Shown piece by piece: positions 1-10,321 of a stretch of 64,000 nt of DNA. The notes beneath the pieces are model-generated. The model was not told where the DNA came from. It saw only the letters and a list, made by a program, of their open reading frames with translations, and ran no database searches. The position numbers were made by a program, and so were the translations under genes. The first letter of the stretch is position 1. Each line of letters starts with the position of its first letter. Source of the DNA: Saccharopolyspora gregorii. GTDB taxonomy: Bacteria > Actinomycetota > Actinomycetes > Mycobacteriales > Pseudonocardiaceae. The stretch lies in the NCBI RefSeq assembly GCF_024734405.1, contig NZ_CP059556.1, forward strand, positions 2,108,001-2,172,000, given 5' to 3'.

Positions 1-1759
<1,759 letters not shown>

Positions 1760-1777
1760 ACGGCTGAAGGACGTGTG

Positions 1778-2239
1778 ATGCAGCTCGAACAGATGTACCA
1801 GGAGATCATCCTGGACCACTACCGCAACCCGCACGGGCACGGCCTGCGGGACCCGTTCGACGCGGAGTCCTCGCAGGTCAACCCGGTGTGCGGGGACGAG
1901 GTGACGTTGCGGGTCCGGCTGGCGGGCAACGGCCTCGACGCCACCGTCGAAGACGTCTCCTACGAGGGGCAGGGCTGTTCGATCAGCCAGGCCTCGATCT
2001 CCGTGCTCACCGACCTCGTCGTCGGCAAGTCGGTGAAGGAGGCGATGGGCAGGCAGGCCGCGTTCAGCGAACTCATGCAGGGTCGCGGCCAGGTCGAACC
2101 CGACGAGGACGTCCTGGAGGACGGCATCGCCTTCGCGGGGGTGGCGAAGTACCCGGCGCGCGTGAAGTGCGCGTTGCTGGGCTGGATGGCTTTCAAGGAC
2201 GCCGTTTCGCGCGTCGTCGACGAAGTGGGAGCGTCATGA
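1778..2239 (+). CDS. sufU: SufU zinc-dependent sulfur-transfer protein
   Basis: SufU accepts sulfur from SufS and delivers it to the SufBCD scaffold. The three conserved cysteines are Cys38 (NPVCGD), Cys67 (GQGCSIS) and Cys131 (VKCALLGW), and the Asp of NPVCGD completes the zinc site. Length 153 residues, typical of actinobacterial SufU. I chose ATG 1778 because GAAGG ends 7 bases upstream; an in-frame GTG at 1775 would add one residue. The stop overlaps the next start. Confidence 0.94.
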   Translation: MQLEQMYQEIILDHYRNPHGHGLRDPFDAESSQVNPVCGDEVTLRVRLAGNGLDATVEDVSYEGQGCSISQASISVLTDLVVGKSVKEAMGRQAAFSELMQGRGQVEPDEDVLEDGIAFAGVAKYPARVKCALLGWMAFKDAVSRVVDEVGAS

Positions 2240-2667
2240 CAGACCGAACCCAGGTGCAGGACGAGCAAGCAGCCGCGGGCGAGGCCACCGACGTGGCGCG
2301 CGGCGCCGAGAACCTGCCGGAGCCCCCGGCTCCGGCCGCGGAACTCGCCGCGCTCGAAGACGTCGAAGAGGCGCTGCGCGACGTCGTGGACCCCGAACTG
2401 GGGATCAACGTCGTCGACCTCGGCCTCGTCTACGACGTGCGCGTGGAGCAGGACAACAGCGCCACGGTGGACATGACGCTGACCTCGGCGGCCTGCCCGC
2501 TGACCGACGTGATCGAGGAGCAGGCCCGCTCCGCGCTCACCGGCGGTCCGGGCGGCGGCCTGGTCAGCGACTTCCGCATCAACTGGGTGTGGATGCCGCC
2601 GTGGGGCCCGGAGAAGATCACCGAGGAGGGGCGCGAGCAGCTGCGCGCGCTCGGCTTCACCGTCTGA
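2236..2667 (+). CDS. sufT: SufT-like metal-sulfur cluster assembly factor (DUF59/MIP18 family)
   Basis: Last gene of the suf operon, overlapping sufU by ATGA. The 143-residue product has an acidic, alanine-rich N-terminus of about 35 residues, then a DUF59 core: DPELGINVVDLGLVYDV and the cysteine-containing TSAACPLTD. Proteins of this family (SufT, PaaD, MIP18) help Fe-S maturation of client proteins. The exact client is unknown. The symbol follows usage for the last gene of actinobacterial suf operons. Confidence 0.88.
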   Translation: MTDRTQVQDEQAAAGEATDVARGAENLPEPPAPAAELAALEDVEEALRDVVDPELGINVVDLGLVYDVRVEQDNSATVDMTLTSAACPLTDVIEEQARSALTGGPGGGLVSDFRINWVWMPPWGPEKITEEGREQLRALGFTV

Positions 2668-2690
2668 CCCGGACCGAACCGGTTCGCAGC

Positions 2691-2730
2691 GCGGCCCCCG
2701 GCGGGACTCCGGTCCCGAGCCGGGGGCCGC
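2691..2730 (+). terminator. hairpin terminator after the suf operon
   Basis: A perfect 12-base-pair stem (arms 2691-2702 and 2719-2730) with a 16-base loop lies 24 bases after the sufT stop, between convergent genes. No U-tract follows, as is common in high-GC actinomycetes. It could serve either strand. Confidence 0.65.
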
Positions 2731-2801
2731 CGCGCGTTCCGGGGTCGGCAGCCCGGGGGCCAGCCGCCGGAGTCGGCAGCCCGTGGATCGGCAGCCCGGG
2801 G

Positions 2802-4592
2802 TCAGCGCAGCCGGGACTGCGGCCGGCGCCGGTCCGGGTCGTGCGCCGGGAAGATGCCGCCCGCCGGGTCGTCCGGCACGGCGAACGGCTGCGGCGCCGG
2901 TTTCCCGCGCAGCACGTCCACGTGGTCCGAACCCGGGCGCGACATCACCCAGCTCGACCCGGTGAGGTCCTTCGCGCGGTGCTTCAGCGGCGCCAGCAGC
3001 CGGGACGCCTCGTCGTAGCCGGTCACGGTGCTCTGCGTGCACACCAGCGTCGCCAGCGACAGCGTCACCGGCACCCCGCCCGCCTCCCGCGGCGGGTCCA
3101 GCAGCAGCTCGGACAGCGGTACCAGGTCGTCCAGGTCGGCGACCAGCAGGAAGTCGTCGCCGCCGACGTGCCCGACGCGCACCGACGGCAGCGAGGTCGC
3201 CGCATCCGTCAGCACCCGCCCGATCGACCGGATCAGGTCGTCCCCGGCGGAGAACCCGGCGCCGTCGTTGACCGACTTGAACTCGTCGATGTCCAGCCAG
3301 CTCACCGCGAACACGTCCCCGGCGGCGATCCGCCTGCCCACGTCCCTGGCGATGGAGTCGCTGCCGGGCAGCCTGGTCAGCGGGTTCAGCGCCGCCGCCT
3401 CCTCCACCTTCAGGTCCGCCATGCCGCGGATGAGGTGCCCGGCCCGCACCGCGCCCAGGCAGCGGCCGGACTCGTCGACGACGATCGCGTCGTCGTACAT
3501 CCGGTACTGATCGGACCGGGTGACCAGGCTCAACGCCTCGATGGCGGTGGTCGCGGTGGTGACCACGCGGGGTTCGTCGGCCAGCCGCGAAGCCGGGCGC
3601 TTCGCGTGCAGCGCGTGCCCGTACGGACCGGTGACGGCGAGCAGGAACCGGTTGCGGTCGATGGTGTACTGCGGCCGGTTGTGCTCGTCGACGAGCACGA
3701 CACCGCTGATCTCGGGGTGGTCGGCGAGCACGCCGCGCACCTTGTCGGCGGTCGCGTCCACCGGCAGCAGCGTGGCGGGGGAGAGGAACTCGGTGACCCG
3801 CGGGCCGGCCGCGAGCGTGTTCACCGGCTGCCCGGCCGGGTCGGTGACCTCGGCGGCCACGCCCGGAACGGTGATCGTGGTCGGAGGCCGGCGCGCGGGC
3901 GGGGCCAGCAGGTTGCCCTGCACCAGCCGCACCCCGGTGCGCCGCAGCGCCGAGAGCTGCCGGTCGTTCTCCACTCCTTCGGCGACGAGGTCGGCGTCCG
4001 CGGCCTCGCACAGGTGCCGCACCGCCTCCAGCACCGCCCGGCGCGCCGCCGAATCCGGCAGGCCGCTCACCACGCCCCGGTCCAGCTTCACCATGCCCGG
4101 TTCCATGTCGGCGATGAGCGCCAGCGGCACGTCACCGTCGCCGACGCCGTCCACCGCGATCTGGAAGCCGTCGGCCTTGAGCGCCTGCACGCCCTCCACC
4201 AGCTGGCCCGGATCGAGGCGGGCGAACGGCGGGCCGATCTCCAAGGTCACCTCGTGCTCGCGGCGGCCCACCTCGTGCAACCGCTCCCGCAGCCGTTCGA
4301 TGCGGGGCAGGTCGTGGGTGACGGTGCCGCCGAAGAGGTTGAGGTGCAGCGGTAACAGCGTCTCGTGGTCCGCGGCCGCGGTCACGGCGCTGCGCGCCAG
4401 CTCGACGTCGAGCTCGGTGAGCCTGCGGTGCCGGGCCGCTTCCCGGAACAGGCCGTGCACGTCCCCACCGGTGGGCCGGGCGAGGGCCTCCACCGCCACG
4501 ATGGCACCGGTCTTGACGTTGATCAGGGGCTGGAACGCGAAGCGCACTTCGTTGACCAGCGCGAGCACGGGGTCGATGCTGCCTGCACTCAT
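2802..4592 (-). CDS. EAL-CBS-GGDEF cyclic-di-GMP signalling protein, both active sites atypical
   Basis: 596 residues. The N-terminal EAL domain keeps Glu35 (VEALARP), Asn85, Glu118, Asp148, Lys169 and Glu205, but the second Asp of the DDFG motif is Gly149. Residues about 265-390 look like two CBS repeats. The C-terminal domain starts at NPLTRLPG and has GGDDF (477-481) where GGDEF is usual. No membrane segment is seen. The order EAL then GGDEF is the reverse of the common bifunctional proteins. It may be a weak enzyme or a c-di-GMP or nucleotide sensor; activity is not predictable from sequence. Start ATG has GGAGA upstream. Confidence 0.88.
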   Translation of the reverse strand: MSAGSIDPVLALVNEVRFAFQPLINVKTGAIVAVEALARPTGGDVHGLFREAARHRRLTELDVELARSAVTAAADHETLLPLHLNLFGGTVTHDLPRIERLRERLHEVGRREHEVTLEIGPPFARLDPGQLVEGVQALKADGFQIAVDGVGDGDVPLALIADMEPGMVKLDRGVVSGLPDSAARRAVLEAVRHLCEAADADLVAEGVENDRQLSALRRTGVRLVQGNLLAPPARRPPTTITVPGVAAEVTDPAGQPVNTLAAGPRVTEFLSPATLLPVDATADKVRGVLADHPEISGVVLVDEHNRPQYTIDRNRFLLAVTGPYGHALHAKRPASRLADEPRVVTTATTAIEALSLVTRSDQYRMYDDAIVVDESGRCLGAVRAGHLIRGMADLKVEEAAALNPLTRLPGSDSIARDVGRRIAAGDVFAVSWLDIDEFKSVNDGAGFSAGDDLIRSIGRVLTDAATSLPSVRVGHVGGDDFLLVADLDDLVPLSELLLDPPREAGGVPVTLSLATLVCTQSTVTGYDEASRLLAPLKHRAKDLTGSSWVMSRPGSDHVDVLRGKPAPQPFAVPDDPAGGIFPAHDPDRRRPQSRLR

Positions 4593-4773
4593 GGCTCTCC
4601 ATCGAGCGGGTTCACGACCTGTTCACCGACATCTCAGCTGCTCCTCGTCTGGGGACGGGGGGTTGCCGGACGCCAACCTAGCGCGACGAACCGTCCTCGG
4701 GCACCCAGCTCGCCCACCCGCTGTGGGGACCCACACAGCGTTCTGACGTGCGGGTCGTGGCGTGCGGTACCGC

Positions 4774-5976
4774 TCAGAGACCGCCGAAGCCGTGCTGCGC
4801 CTCGCCGCCTCCGGGGCCGAATCCGCCGGTCACGAGCCTACGCCGGACGGACCAGGGGGAGCGGCGGAACAGCGCCGTCATCACCGCCGCCGTCCGGGCG
4901 GGGTCGTGGTCCGCCGCGAGGAACACGGCCTGGTCGGCGTCGGGCAGCGAGAAGAACACGTCGAAGAACTCGGGCACCAGTTCCGGCGGGAACGCCAGCA
5001 GCGCGCGCAGCGCCCGCCTGCGCAGCCCGTGCACCGCGACCGCGCGCGGCGGCCAGGAGATCGCCCAGGCCGCCTTCGACGCCTTCGCCGGACCCGCGCT
5101 CAGGCCCGCGCTGAGCGCTCCCGCCAGCCACGGCGCCTGCCGCAGCGCGGCGGCCACGCTGAACCCGCTGGCCGGGTGCACCAGGCCACCGGAGGCGCCG
5201 AACGCCACGACCCGGCCCGGCAACGGCACCGGATCGTCCACCGGGAACCGCACCCGCTCCTCGACGGCCCCGTCGGGCACCTCGATGCCCGCCGCCGCGA
5301 GCCTGCCGTGCAGCCGGCGGCGCAGCAGCGCCAGCGGCAGCGACGGCCGCCGCGCCAGCGAGGTCTCCTCCAGCAGCACCGCGCCGCCGCCGAGCCGCAC
5401 GCAGTACAGGAAGGTCGGCCAGCCGCCTCGGGTGTCGGGCGCGGACCGCCAGTCCATGAACACCCCGGACCCCGGCGGGCACAGCGGTTCGGCCGCAGCC
5501 GAGTCCAGCACCACGCCCACCGCGGACTGCTGGGCCGCGGTCCGCGCCGGGCGGCCGCCGGAGAGCACCCGCGCCGCGCCGGAGGCGTCGACGACGAGGG
5601 CGGCGGCGAGCCGCCTGCCGTCCTTGAGGTGCACCGTCGATCCGGTCGGGCCGTGCTCGGCGCCCACCACGCGGCCCGTCACGTCCTGCACGTCGGGTCG
5701 CCACAGGTGCTTCCACAGCGCGGTGTTGTCCAGCACGGCGTAAGGCCGGTCCAGTTCGTGGCGCGCGGTGCCGTAGGCCAGCATCGAGCCGGTCACGGCG
5801 GCGAGCGCGTCGCGCGGGACCGACGCGGGCAGTTCGTCGACCCAGGAGCCGTAGGTCTGCCCCCAGCCGCGCCGCGGCGCCGGATCCACCACGGTCGTGT
5901 CCAGCCCGGTGTCGGCGCAGGCCGCGGCCACCGCCCGTCCGGCCGGCCCCGCCCCCACGATGAGCACGTCCACCAC
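4774..5976 (-). CDS. lycopene cyclase family FAD protein (CrtL/CrtY type)
   Basis: 400 residues. An N-terminal dinucleotide-binding motif (VLIVGAGPAGRAVAAA, from residue 4) is followed by family motifs FMDWR, LLEETSLA and GGLVHPASGFS, all seen in lycopene beta/epsilon cyclases. The enzyme would close the ends of lycopene to form carotene. No other carotenoid gene (crtE, crtB, crtI) is nearby, so the substrate is an inference. Start GTG 5976 is used because the motif begins immediately after it. It is divergent from the dGTPase gene. Confidence 0.85.
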   Translation of the reverse strand: MVDVLIVGAGPAGRAVAAACADTGLDTTVVDPAPRRGWGQTYGSWVDELPASVPRDALAAVTGSMLAYGTARHELDRPYAVLDNTALWKHLWRPDVQDVTGRVVGAEHGPTGSTVHLKDGRRLAAALVVDASGAARVLSGGRPARTAAQQSAVGVVLDSAAAEPLCPPGSGVFMDWRSAPDTRGGWPTFLYCVRLGGGAVLLEETSLARRPSLPLALLRRRLHGRLAAAGIEVPDGAVEERVRFPVDDPVPLPGRVVAFGASGGLVHPASGFSVAAALRQAPWLAGALSAGLSAGPAKASKAAWAISWPPRAVAVHGLRRRALRALLAFPPELVPEFFDVFFSLPDADQAVFLAADHDPARTAAVMTALFRRSPWSVRRRLVTGGFGPGGGEAQHGFGGL

Positions 5977-6106
5977 GGTGGCATCAGATCACGACCGGTG
6001 CGGGTGCCGCCGCTCGGCCGGGGCGGCTTCGACCACGCGCCGCGGGTTCCGGTGGTTCCGCGGTGGCGCCGTCCGAACGCTTCCCCGGCAGCGGGGAGGC
6101 ACGCAG

Positions 6107-6112
6107 TAACGT
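6107..6112 (+). promoter_or_regulatory. -10 box (TAACGT), leaderless layout for dgt
   Basis: TAACGT ends six bases before the dgt ATG, so transcription would start at or next to the start codon. No Shine-Dalgarno sequence is placed to serve that ATG. Confidence 0.55.
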
Positions 6113-6118
6113 GCGGGC

Positions 6119-7693
6119 ATGCGAACCGATCCTCCGGTCGAGCGAACCTCCCGCCGCAGCGACGCAGTCCGCGCCGGACGCCCGGCCTCCGACCTGGCGG
6201 CCAGCCCGTTCCGGGCCGACCGGGACCGGGTGTCGAGCTCCGCGTTCTTCGCCCGCCTCGGCGGTGTCACGCAGGTCGTGACGCCCAGCGGGTCGGGGAT
6301 GCTGCTGCACAACCGGCTCACGCACAGCTTGAAGGTGGCCCAGGTGGCGCGAGCCATCGGCGAGCGGTTGTGCGCCGATCCGGACGCGGCGGCGGTGATG
6401 GACGAGCTCGGCGGCTGCGACCTGGACGTGGTGGAGGCCGCCGGGCTGGGGCACGACCTGGGGCACCCGCCGTTCGGACACCTCGGGGAGACGGTGCTGG
6501 ACCGGATCGCGCGCCAGGACTTCGGGCTCGTGGACGGTTTCGAGGGCAACGCGCAGTCGTTCCGGATCGTGAGTTCGATCGACGTGCGCGGCGACCCGGG
6601 TGGTGCCGGGGACGGCCTGGACCTCACGGCCGCGGTGCGCGCCGCACTGCTGAAGTACCCGTGGACCCGGCGGCACCGCCCGTCGCCGCACCCGCGCGAC
6701 CTGCGGGTCCCGCCGCGGGGCGCGTCGGAGCCGGACGAGGCGCCGGGCACCGGCTCGGCGAAGTTCTCTTGCTACGTCACCGAGTTGGAGGACATGCGGG
6801 ACTGCCGGTCGGTGTTCCGCGGCCGCATCGAGAGCTGGCAGCAGACCGTCGAAGCCTCGGTGATGGACACCGCCGACGACATCGCCTACGCGATCCACGA
6901 CCTGGAGGACTTCCACCGGGTCGGCATCCTGCAGCACACCACCGTGTCCAACGAGCTCACCGAATGGCTGGCGCACCAGGTGGAGCTGGTGAAGCTGGGC
7001 GACGCGGACCTCGCGGGCACCGAGCACCTGCCGGGCCGGTCGCTGGAGCGCCTGCGGCGCAGGCTGCACGCGAAGGACTCCTGGATCGCCTCGGACGCGG
7101 CGTTCACGGATGCGGTGAAGCGGGTGCTCGACGAGCTGGTCGCGAAGCTGCTCCAGGTGCCGTTCGACCGCTCCAAGCAGGCCGAGCAGGCGGTCGCGGT
7201 GTTCTCCGGCGAGTGGACGCGGCGGCTGGTGGAGGGCGTGCGGGTGGAGCGGACGCCGACGGTGCGCTCCGGGCACGTGTCGCTGGCACCGGAGCAGTGG
7301 CACGAGGTGCAGGTGCTCAAGTTCGTGCACCGCCGCTTCGTGCTGCAACGCCCCGACCTGGCGCTGCACCAGCGCGGCCAGGACCGGTTGCTGACGAAGC
7401 TGGTGACCGCGCTCGACTCGTGGTTGATCGACCGCAGCGAGGCGGCGCGGCTGCCGCACCGGCTGCGGGACCTGTTCGAACGGGCCCGCGCGGAGTTCGC
7501 GGAGCTGCGCGGGAGCGATCCGATCGCGCTGTCGACCGGCGGCCACGAGCTCGGCGCGGCGGACCTGGAGCGGTGGGCCCGCGGTCGCGCGGTGATCGAC
7601 TTCGTGGCCTCGCTGACCGACGACCAGGCCGCGTCCCTCCTCGAAGCGCTCTCCGGCAGGACGACCCGCCTGTTCTCGGAGATCTCGATCTGA
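6119..7693 (+). CDS. dgt: dGTP triphosphohydrolase-like HD protein
   Basis: 524 residues of the deoxyguanosinetriphosphate triphosphohydrolase family, which hydrolyses dNTPs to nucleoside and tripolyphosphate. Metal ligands are visible as His69 (NRLTHSLKVAQ) and the His112-Asp113 pair (LGHDLGHPPFGH); a further Asp sits in MDTADDIAYAIHDLED. The ATG lies 6 bases after a TAACGT box, so the mRNA is probably leaderless. It is followed at the convergent junction by the first copy of the repeated hairpin element. Confidence 0.92.
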   Translation: MRTDPPVERTSRRSDAVRAGRPASDLAASPFRADRDRVSSSAFFARLGGVTQVVTPSGSGMLLHNRLTHSLKVAQVARAIGERLCADPDAAAVMDELGGCDLDVVEAAGLGHDLGHPPFGHLGETVLDRIARQDFGLVDGFEGNAQSFRIVSSIDVRGDPGGAGDGLDLTAAVRAALLKYPWTRRHRPSPHPRDLRVPPRGASEPDEAPGTGSAKFSCYVTELEDMRDCRSVFRGRIESWQQTVEASVMDTADDIAYAIHDLEDFHRVGILQHTTVSNELTEWLAHQVELVKLGDADLAGTEHLPGRSLERLRRRLHAKDSWIASDAAFTDAVKRVLDELVAKLLQVPFDRSKQAEQAVAVFSGEWTRRLVEGVRVERTPTVRSGHVSLAPEQWHEVQVLKFVHRRFVLQRPDLALHQRGQDRLLTKLVTALDSWLIDRSEAARLPHRLRDLFERARAEFAELRGSDPIALSTGGHELGAADLERWARGRAVIDFVASLTDDQAASLLEALSGRTTRLFSEISI

Positions 7694-7723
7694 CTGATTC
7701 CTGTTCCCGCCTCGCAGGGGGCG

Positions 7724-7866
7724 GGTGGCGGAACCTCAGCGGGATCCTCGCTGCGGGATCGTTGTCACCGGTGGCTCCGCGACAGGCGGCAACGCCGTCC
7801 TCGCGAGCACGGGTGGTCCGGTTGCTCGGGTGGTCGGTGGCTCAGCGGCTTCGCCGCTGGCGGGAA
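7724..7866 (+). repeat. convergent-junction hairpin element, copy 1
   Basis: Begins with GGTGGCGGAACCTCAGC (7724-7740), 31 bases after the dgt stop, and ends with the small hairpin CAGCGGC-TTC-GCCGCTG (7843-7859). The central stem is partly decayed: CGTTG pairs with CAACG and CTCGC with GCGAG, but the outer arms no longer match as they do in copies 2 and 3. It lies between convergent dgt and the MFS gene. Confidence 0.85.
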
Positions 7867-7945
7867 AGCGATACCGGCCGCCGAGCAGGTCCCGGAGTGG
7901 GGTTCCGCCGCCCCGTCCGGCGCAGGGGAGTGGAGCTACCGGTGC

Positions 7946-9241
7946 TCAGCCGGTCGGCGGTGCCTCGGTGAGGGTGCGCCGGTAGGTCTCGGTGAGCAGG
8001 TAGCCGGAACCCAGCGAGATCAGGCACACCGCGATCACGTACCCGGCGATCGCCATCGACGAGCCGGTCCACCCGTACAGCGCGGTGCAGATCATCGGCG
8101 CCAGCCCGCCGCCGAAGATCCCCGCCAGCTGGTAGGCCAGCGACGCGCCGCTGTAGCGGAACCGGGTGCTGAACAGCTCCGCGAAGTACGCCGACTGCGG
8201 CCCGTACACCGCGGTCCGGCACAGCTGCACCACTACGCCGCCCAGCAGGAACAGGCCGATCGAGCCGCTGTCGACGAGCAGGAAGTACGGCACCGCGAAC
8301 ACCGCCAGCCCCGCCATGCCGGCCATCGACATCCCGCGCCGCCCGATGCGGTCGGAGAGCAGCCCGAACGCCAGCATCAGCGGGATGTCGGCGAAGCTCA
8401 GCAGCGCGTTGGCGCCGAGGACGGTGGTGCGCTCGTAGCCCAGCGAACCCGTCGCGTACGCCACGATCCAGGTGGTGCCCACGTAGAAGGTGGCGTTGGT
8501 GGCGAGGAACGAGCCCGCGGCCAGCGCCACGGTCCGCGGGTGCTCGCGCAGCACGTCGAGCACCGGTGTCCGGGTTCGCGGCTGCTCGCGGGCGGCCTGC
8601 TGGAACACGGGGCTCTCGCTGATCCGCAGCCGGATGAGCAGGCCGACGCCGATCAGCACCCCGCCGCACAGGAACGGAACCCGCCAGCCCCAGGTCAGGA
8701 ACGCGGCCTCGTCGAGCCCGGCGGACAGCGCGGCGAACACGAGGTTGCCCAGCAGCAGCCCGGCGGGCACCCCGATCTGCGGCCAGCTGCCGTAGAAGCC
8801 GCGCCGGTGCGGCGGCGCGTGCTCCACCGCCATCAGCGCGGCCCCGCCCCACTCGCCGCCGACGCCGATGCCCTGCGCGAACTGCAGCACCGCCAGCAGC
8901 AGCGGAGCGGCGACGCCGATGGTCCCGTAGGTCGGCAGCACCCCGATCAGCACCGTCGCCACGCCCATCAGCAGCAGCGACGCGACCAGCACCGGTTTCC
9001 GCCCGTGCCGGTCCCCGTGGTGCGCGAACAGCACCCCGCCCAGCGGCCGCGCGACGAACCCGACGGCGAAGGTCGCGAACGAGGCGAGGGTGCCGAGCAG
9101 CGGTTCGAACTCGGGGAAGAACAACCGGTTGAACACCAGCGCGGCGGCGGTGCCGTAGATGAAGAAGTCGAACCATTCGATGGTGGTGCCGATCAGCCCG
9201 GCGAACGCGACCCGCCGCGCGCTGGAAGGGGGAGCGGTCAT
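7946..9241 (-). CDS. MFS transporter, metabolite:H+ symporter (MHS) type
   Basis: 431 residues with about 12 hydrophobic segments. The start of the first helix (GLIGTTIEWFDFFIYG) and the loop GDRHGRKPVLV are typical of the MHS subfamily (ShiA, ProP, KgtP). RGFYGSWPQIGVPAG resembles the conserved central segment. Substrates of such carriers are small organic acids or osmolytes; this one cannot be specified. I chose ATG 9241 because a strong GGGAGGT lies 8 bases upstream; a start at 9283 would add 14 unlikely residues. Confidence 0.9.
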   Translation of the reverse strand: MTAPPSSARRVAFAGLIGTTIEWFDFFIYGTAAALVFNRLFFPEFEPLLGTLASFATFAVGFVARPLGGVLFAHHGDRHGRKPVLVASLLLMGVATVLIGVLPTYGTIGVAAPLLLAVLQFAQGIGVGGEWGGAALMAVEHAPPHRRGFYGSWPQIGVPAGLLLGNLVFAALSAGLDEAAFLTWGWRVPFLCGGVLIGVGLLIRLRISESPVFQQAAREQPRTRTPVLDVLREHPRTVALAAGSFLATNATFYVGTTWIVAYATGSLGYERTTVLGANALLSFADIPLMLAFGLLSDRIGRRGMSMAGMAGLAVFAVPYFLLVDSGSIGLFLLGGVVVQLCRTAVYGPQSAYFAELFSTRFRYSGASLAYQLAGIFGGGLAPMICTALYGWTGSSMAIAGYVIAVCLISLGSGYLLTETYRRTLTEAPPTG

Positions 9242-9401
9242 CCCGGCGCACCTCCCGATCGATGTGATCCAGATCATCCGCACTCGGGTCGGTGCACGTC
9301 AACGGGCTGCCGATCGCCGCAGCGGTGGCTCGGGCGAGCGGAGCCCCCGGCTGCGCCGAACGTCCTCGCGCCGGGAAGCCCGCGCGTGCTGGGATGGGGG
9401 C

Positions 9402-10070
9402 ATGCGCAGCAGGGAACTCGCCGGGGGCGGCCGGGCGGTGGCGGTGCCGCCGGAACGGCTGGCCGGCTGGTTCGAGCGCTTCGCCACCCGCCACGGCGGG
9501 GCGGAGCGCACCGAGCTCGCCCCGCGCGAGGTCGTGGTCACCGCCGCCGACGGCGCCACCGCGCGGGTCGCGGTCGCGTTCGCGGACCTGCCGGGGCCGC
9601 ACGGCGAACGCCCCGGCCTCGCGGTGCGACCGCTGGTGGAGCACGCGCGCACGCCGCGGCGGATCGGGTTGGTGCTGGTGCGCCTCGGCGCGCACAGCGT
9701 CGGCATCGCCCGCGGCGGCACCGTCGAGGTCTCCCACACCGACCGGCACCTGGTGCACGGCCGGAACAAGGCGGGCGGCCAGTCCCAGCAGCGCTTCGCC
9801 CGCCGCCGCGAGGGCCAGGCCCGGCGCTCGCTGGAGTCGGCCGCGGCCGACGTGGCGCGGGTGCTGCTGCCGGAGCGCGACCGGCTGGACGCGCTGGTGC
9901 TCGGCGGTGACCGGCGGGCGCTGGAGGCGCTGCGCGCCGAACCGCGGCTGCGGGAGTTCCTGGCCACCGCGGAACCGCGGGTGCTCGACGTCCCGGAACC
10001 ACGACGTTCCATCCTCGACGACGCCGCCGAACGCGCCACCGCCGTCGAGGTCCACGTCCGCGAACCGTGA
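9402..10070 (+). CDS. acVLRF1-type peptidyl-tRNA hydrolase (Vms1-like release factor)
   Basis: 222 residues. The diagnostic segment is RNKAGGQSQQRFARRREGQA, with the GGQ at 125-127, as in actinobacterial relatives of eukaryotic Vms1/ANKZF1 and eRF1. These proteins release nascent chains from peptidyl-tRNA on stalled large subunits. The N-terminal half (FERFATRHGG, then a beta-rich stretch) also fits. The next gene encodes an ABC-F protein, another class acting on stalled ribosomes. The start ATG is the first one consistent with the family; no clear Shine-Dalgarno is present. Confidence 0.85.
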   Translation: MRSRELAGGGRAVAVPPERLAGWFERFATRHGGAERTELAPREVVVTAADGATARVAVAFADLPGPHGERPGLAVRPLVEHARTPRRIGLVLVRLGAHSVGIARGGTVEVSHTDRHLVHGRNKAGGQSQQRFARRREGQARRSLESAAADVARVLLPERDRLDALVLGGDRRALEALRAEPRLREFLATAEPRVLDVPEPRRSILDDAAERATAVEVHVREP

Positions 10071-10132
10071 CCGGCCGGTCGCGTCCCGTCGCCGGGGTGC
10101 GGAGTGCGCGCCGGAGCCGCGGGACCGGCCGC

Positions 10133-10138
10133 TACACT
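10133..10138 (+). promoter_or_regulatory. -10 box (TACACT) in front of the ABC-F leader
   Basis: TACACT lies 6 bases upstream of a GTG at 10145, in the long leader before the ABC-F gene. No good -35 is visible. Transcription from here would give the ABC-F mRNA a leader of about 180 bases. Confidence 0.55.
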
Positions 10139-10144
10139 GGGCAC

Positions 10145-10225
10145 GTGGTGAGCAAGCGCGCGACGAACAGGTGCGCGGCGGAGCTCCGCCTGCGGGGGCC
10201 GCGCACGACGGTCTCCGCCGATTAG
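10145..10225 (+). CDS. possible 26-codon leader peptide upstream of the ABC-F gene
   Basis: GTG GTG AGC AAG opens a short frame ending at TAG 10225. The product would be VVSKRATNRCAAELRLRGP followed by RTTVSAD, a basic peptide. Its GTG sits 6 bases after a TACACT box, so it could be the first codon of a leaderless mRNA that also carries the ABC-F gene. A nested hairpin lies inside it (10171-10206). Upstream ORFs of this sort control several ABC-F genes by ribosome-mediated attenuation. Whether this one is translated or conserved is not known from sequence alone. Confidence 0.4.
   Translation: MVSKRATNRCAAELRLRGPRTTVSAD
10171..10206 (+). promoter_or_regulatory. nested hairpin inside the ABC-F leader
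   Basis: Outer arms GTGCGCGG (10171-10178) and CCGCGCAC (10199-10206) can enclose the perfect palindrome GGCGGAGCTCCGCC (10177-10190). The two pairings compete for bases 10177-10178, which would allow alternative folds. It overlaps the possible leader ORF. Confidence 0.4.
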
Positions 10226-10321
10226 CCGCGGTGCCCTCGGCCCGTCGAACCCGGTGACCGGACCGGCCTGCGGCGGGCGTCCCCGTGATCTCGCTCGACC
10301 ACTACGTCTTCGGAGCCTTCC

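Noticed and set aside
1960-4011. 683-residue minus-strand frame over sufU, sufT and the EAL gene
   Set aside because: Arg/Gly-rich shadow with no recognisable motif; real genes explain both strands.
4762-7971. 1069-residue open frame on the plus strand
   Set aside because: Shadow antisense to the lycopene-cyclase-like gene and out of frame with dgt; composition is not protein-like.
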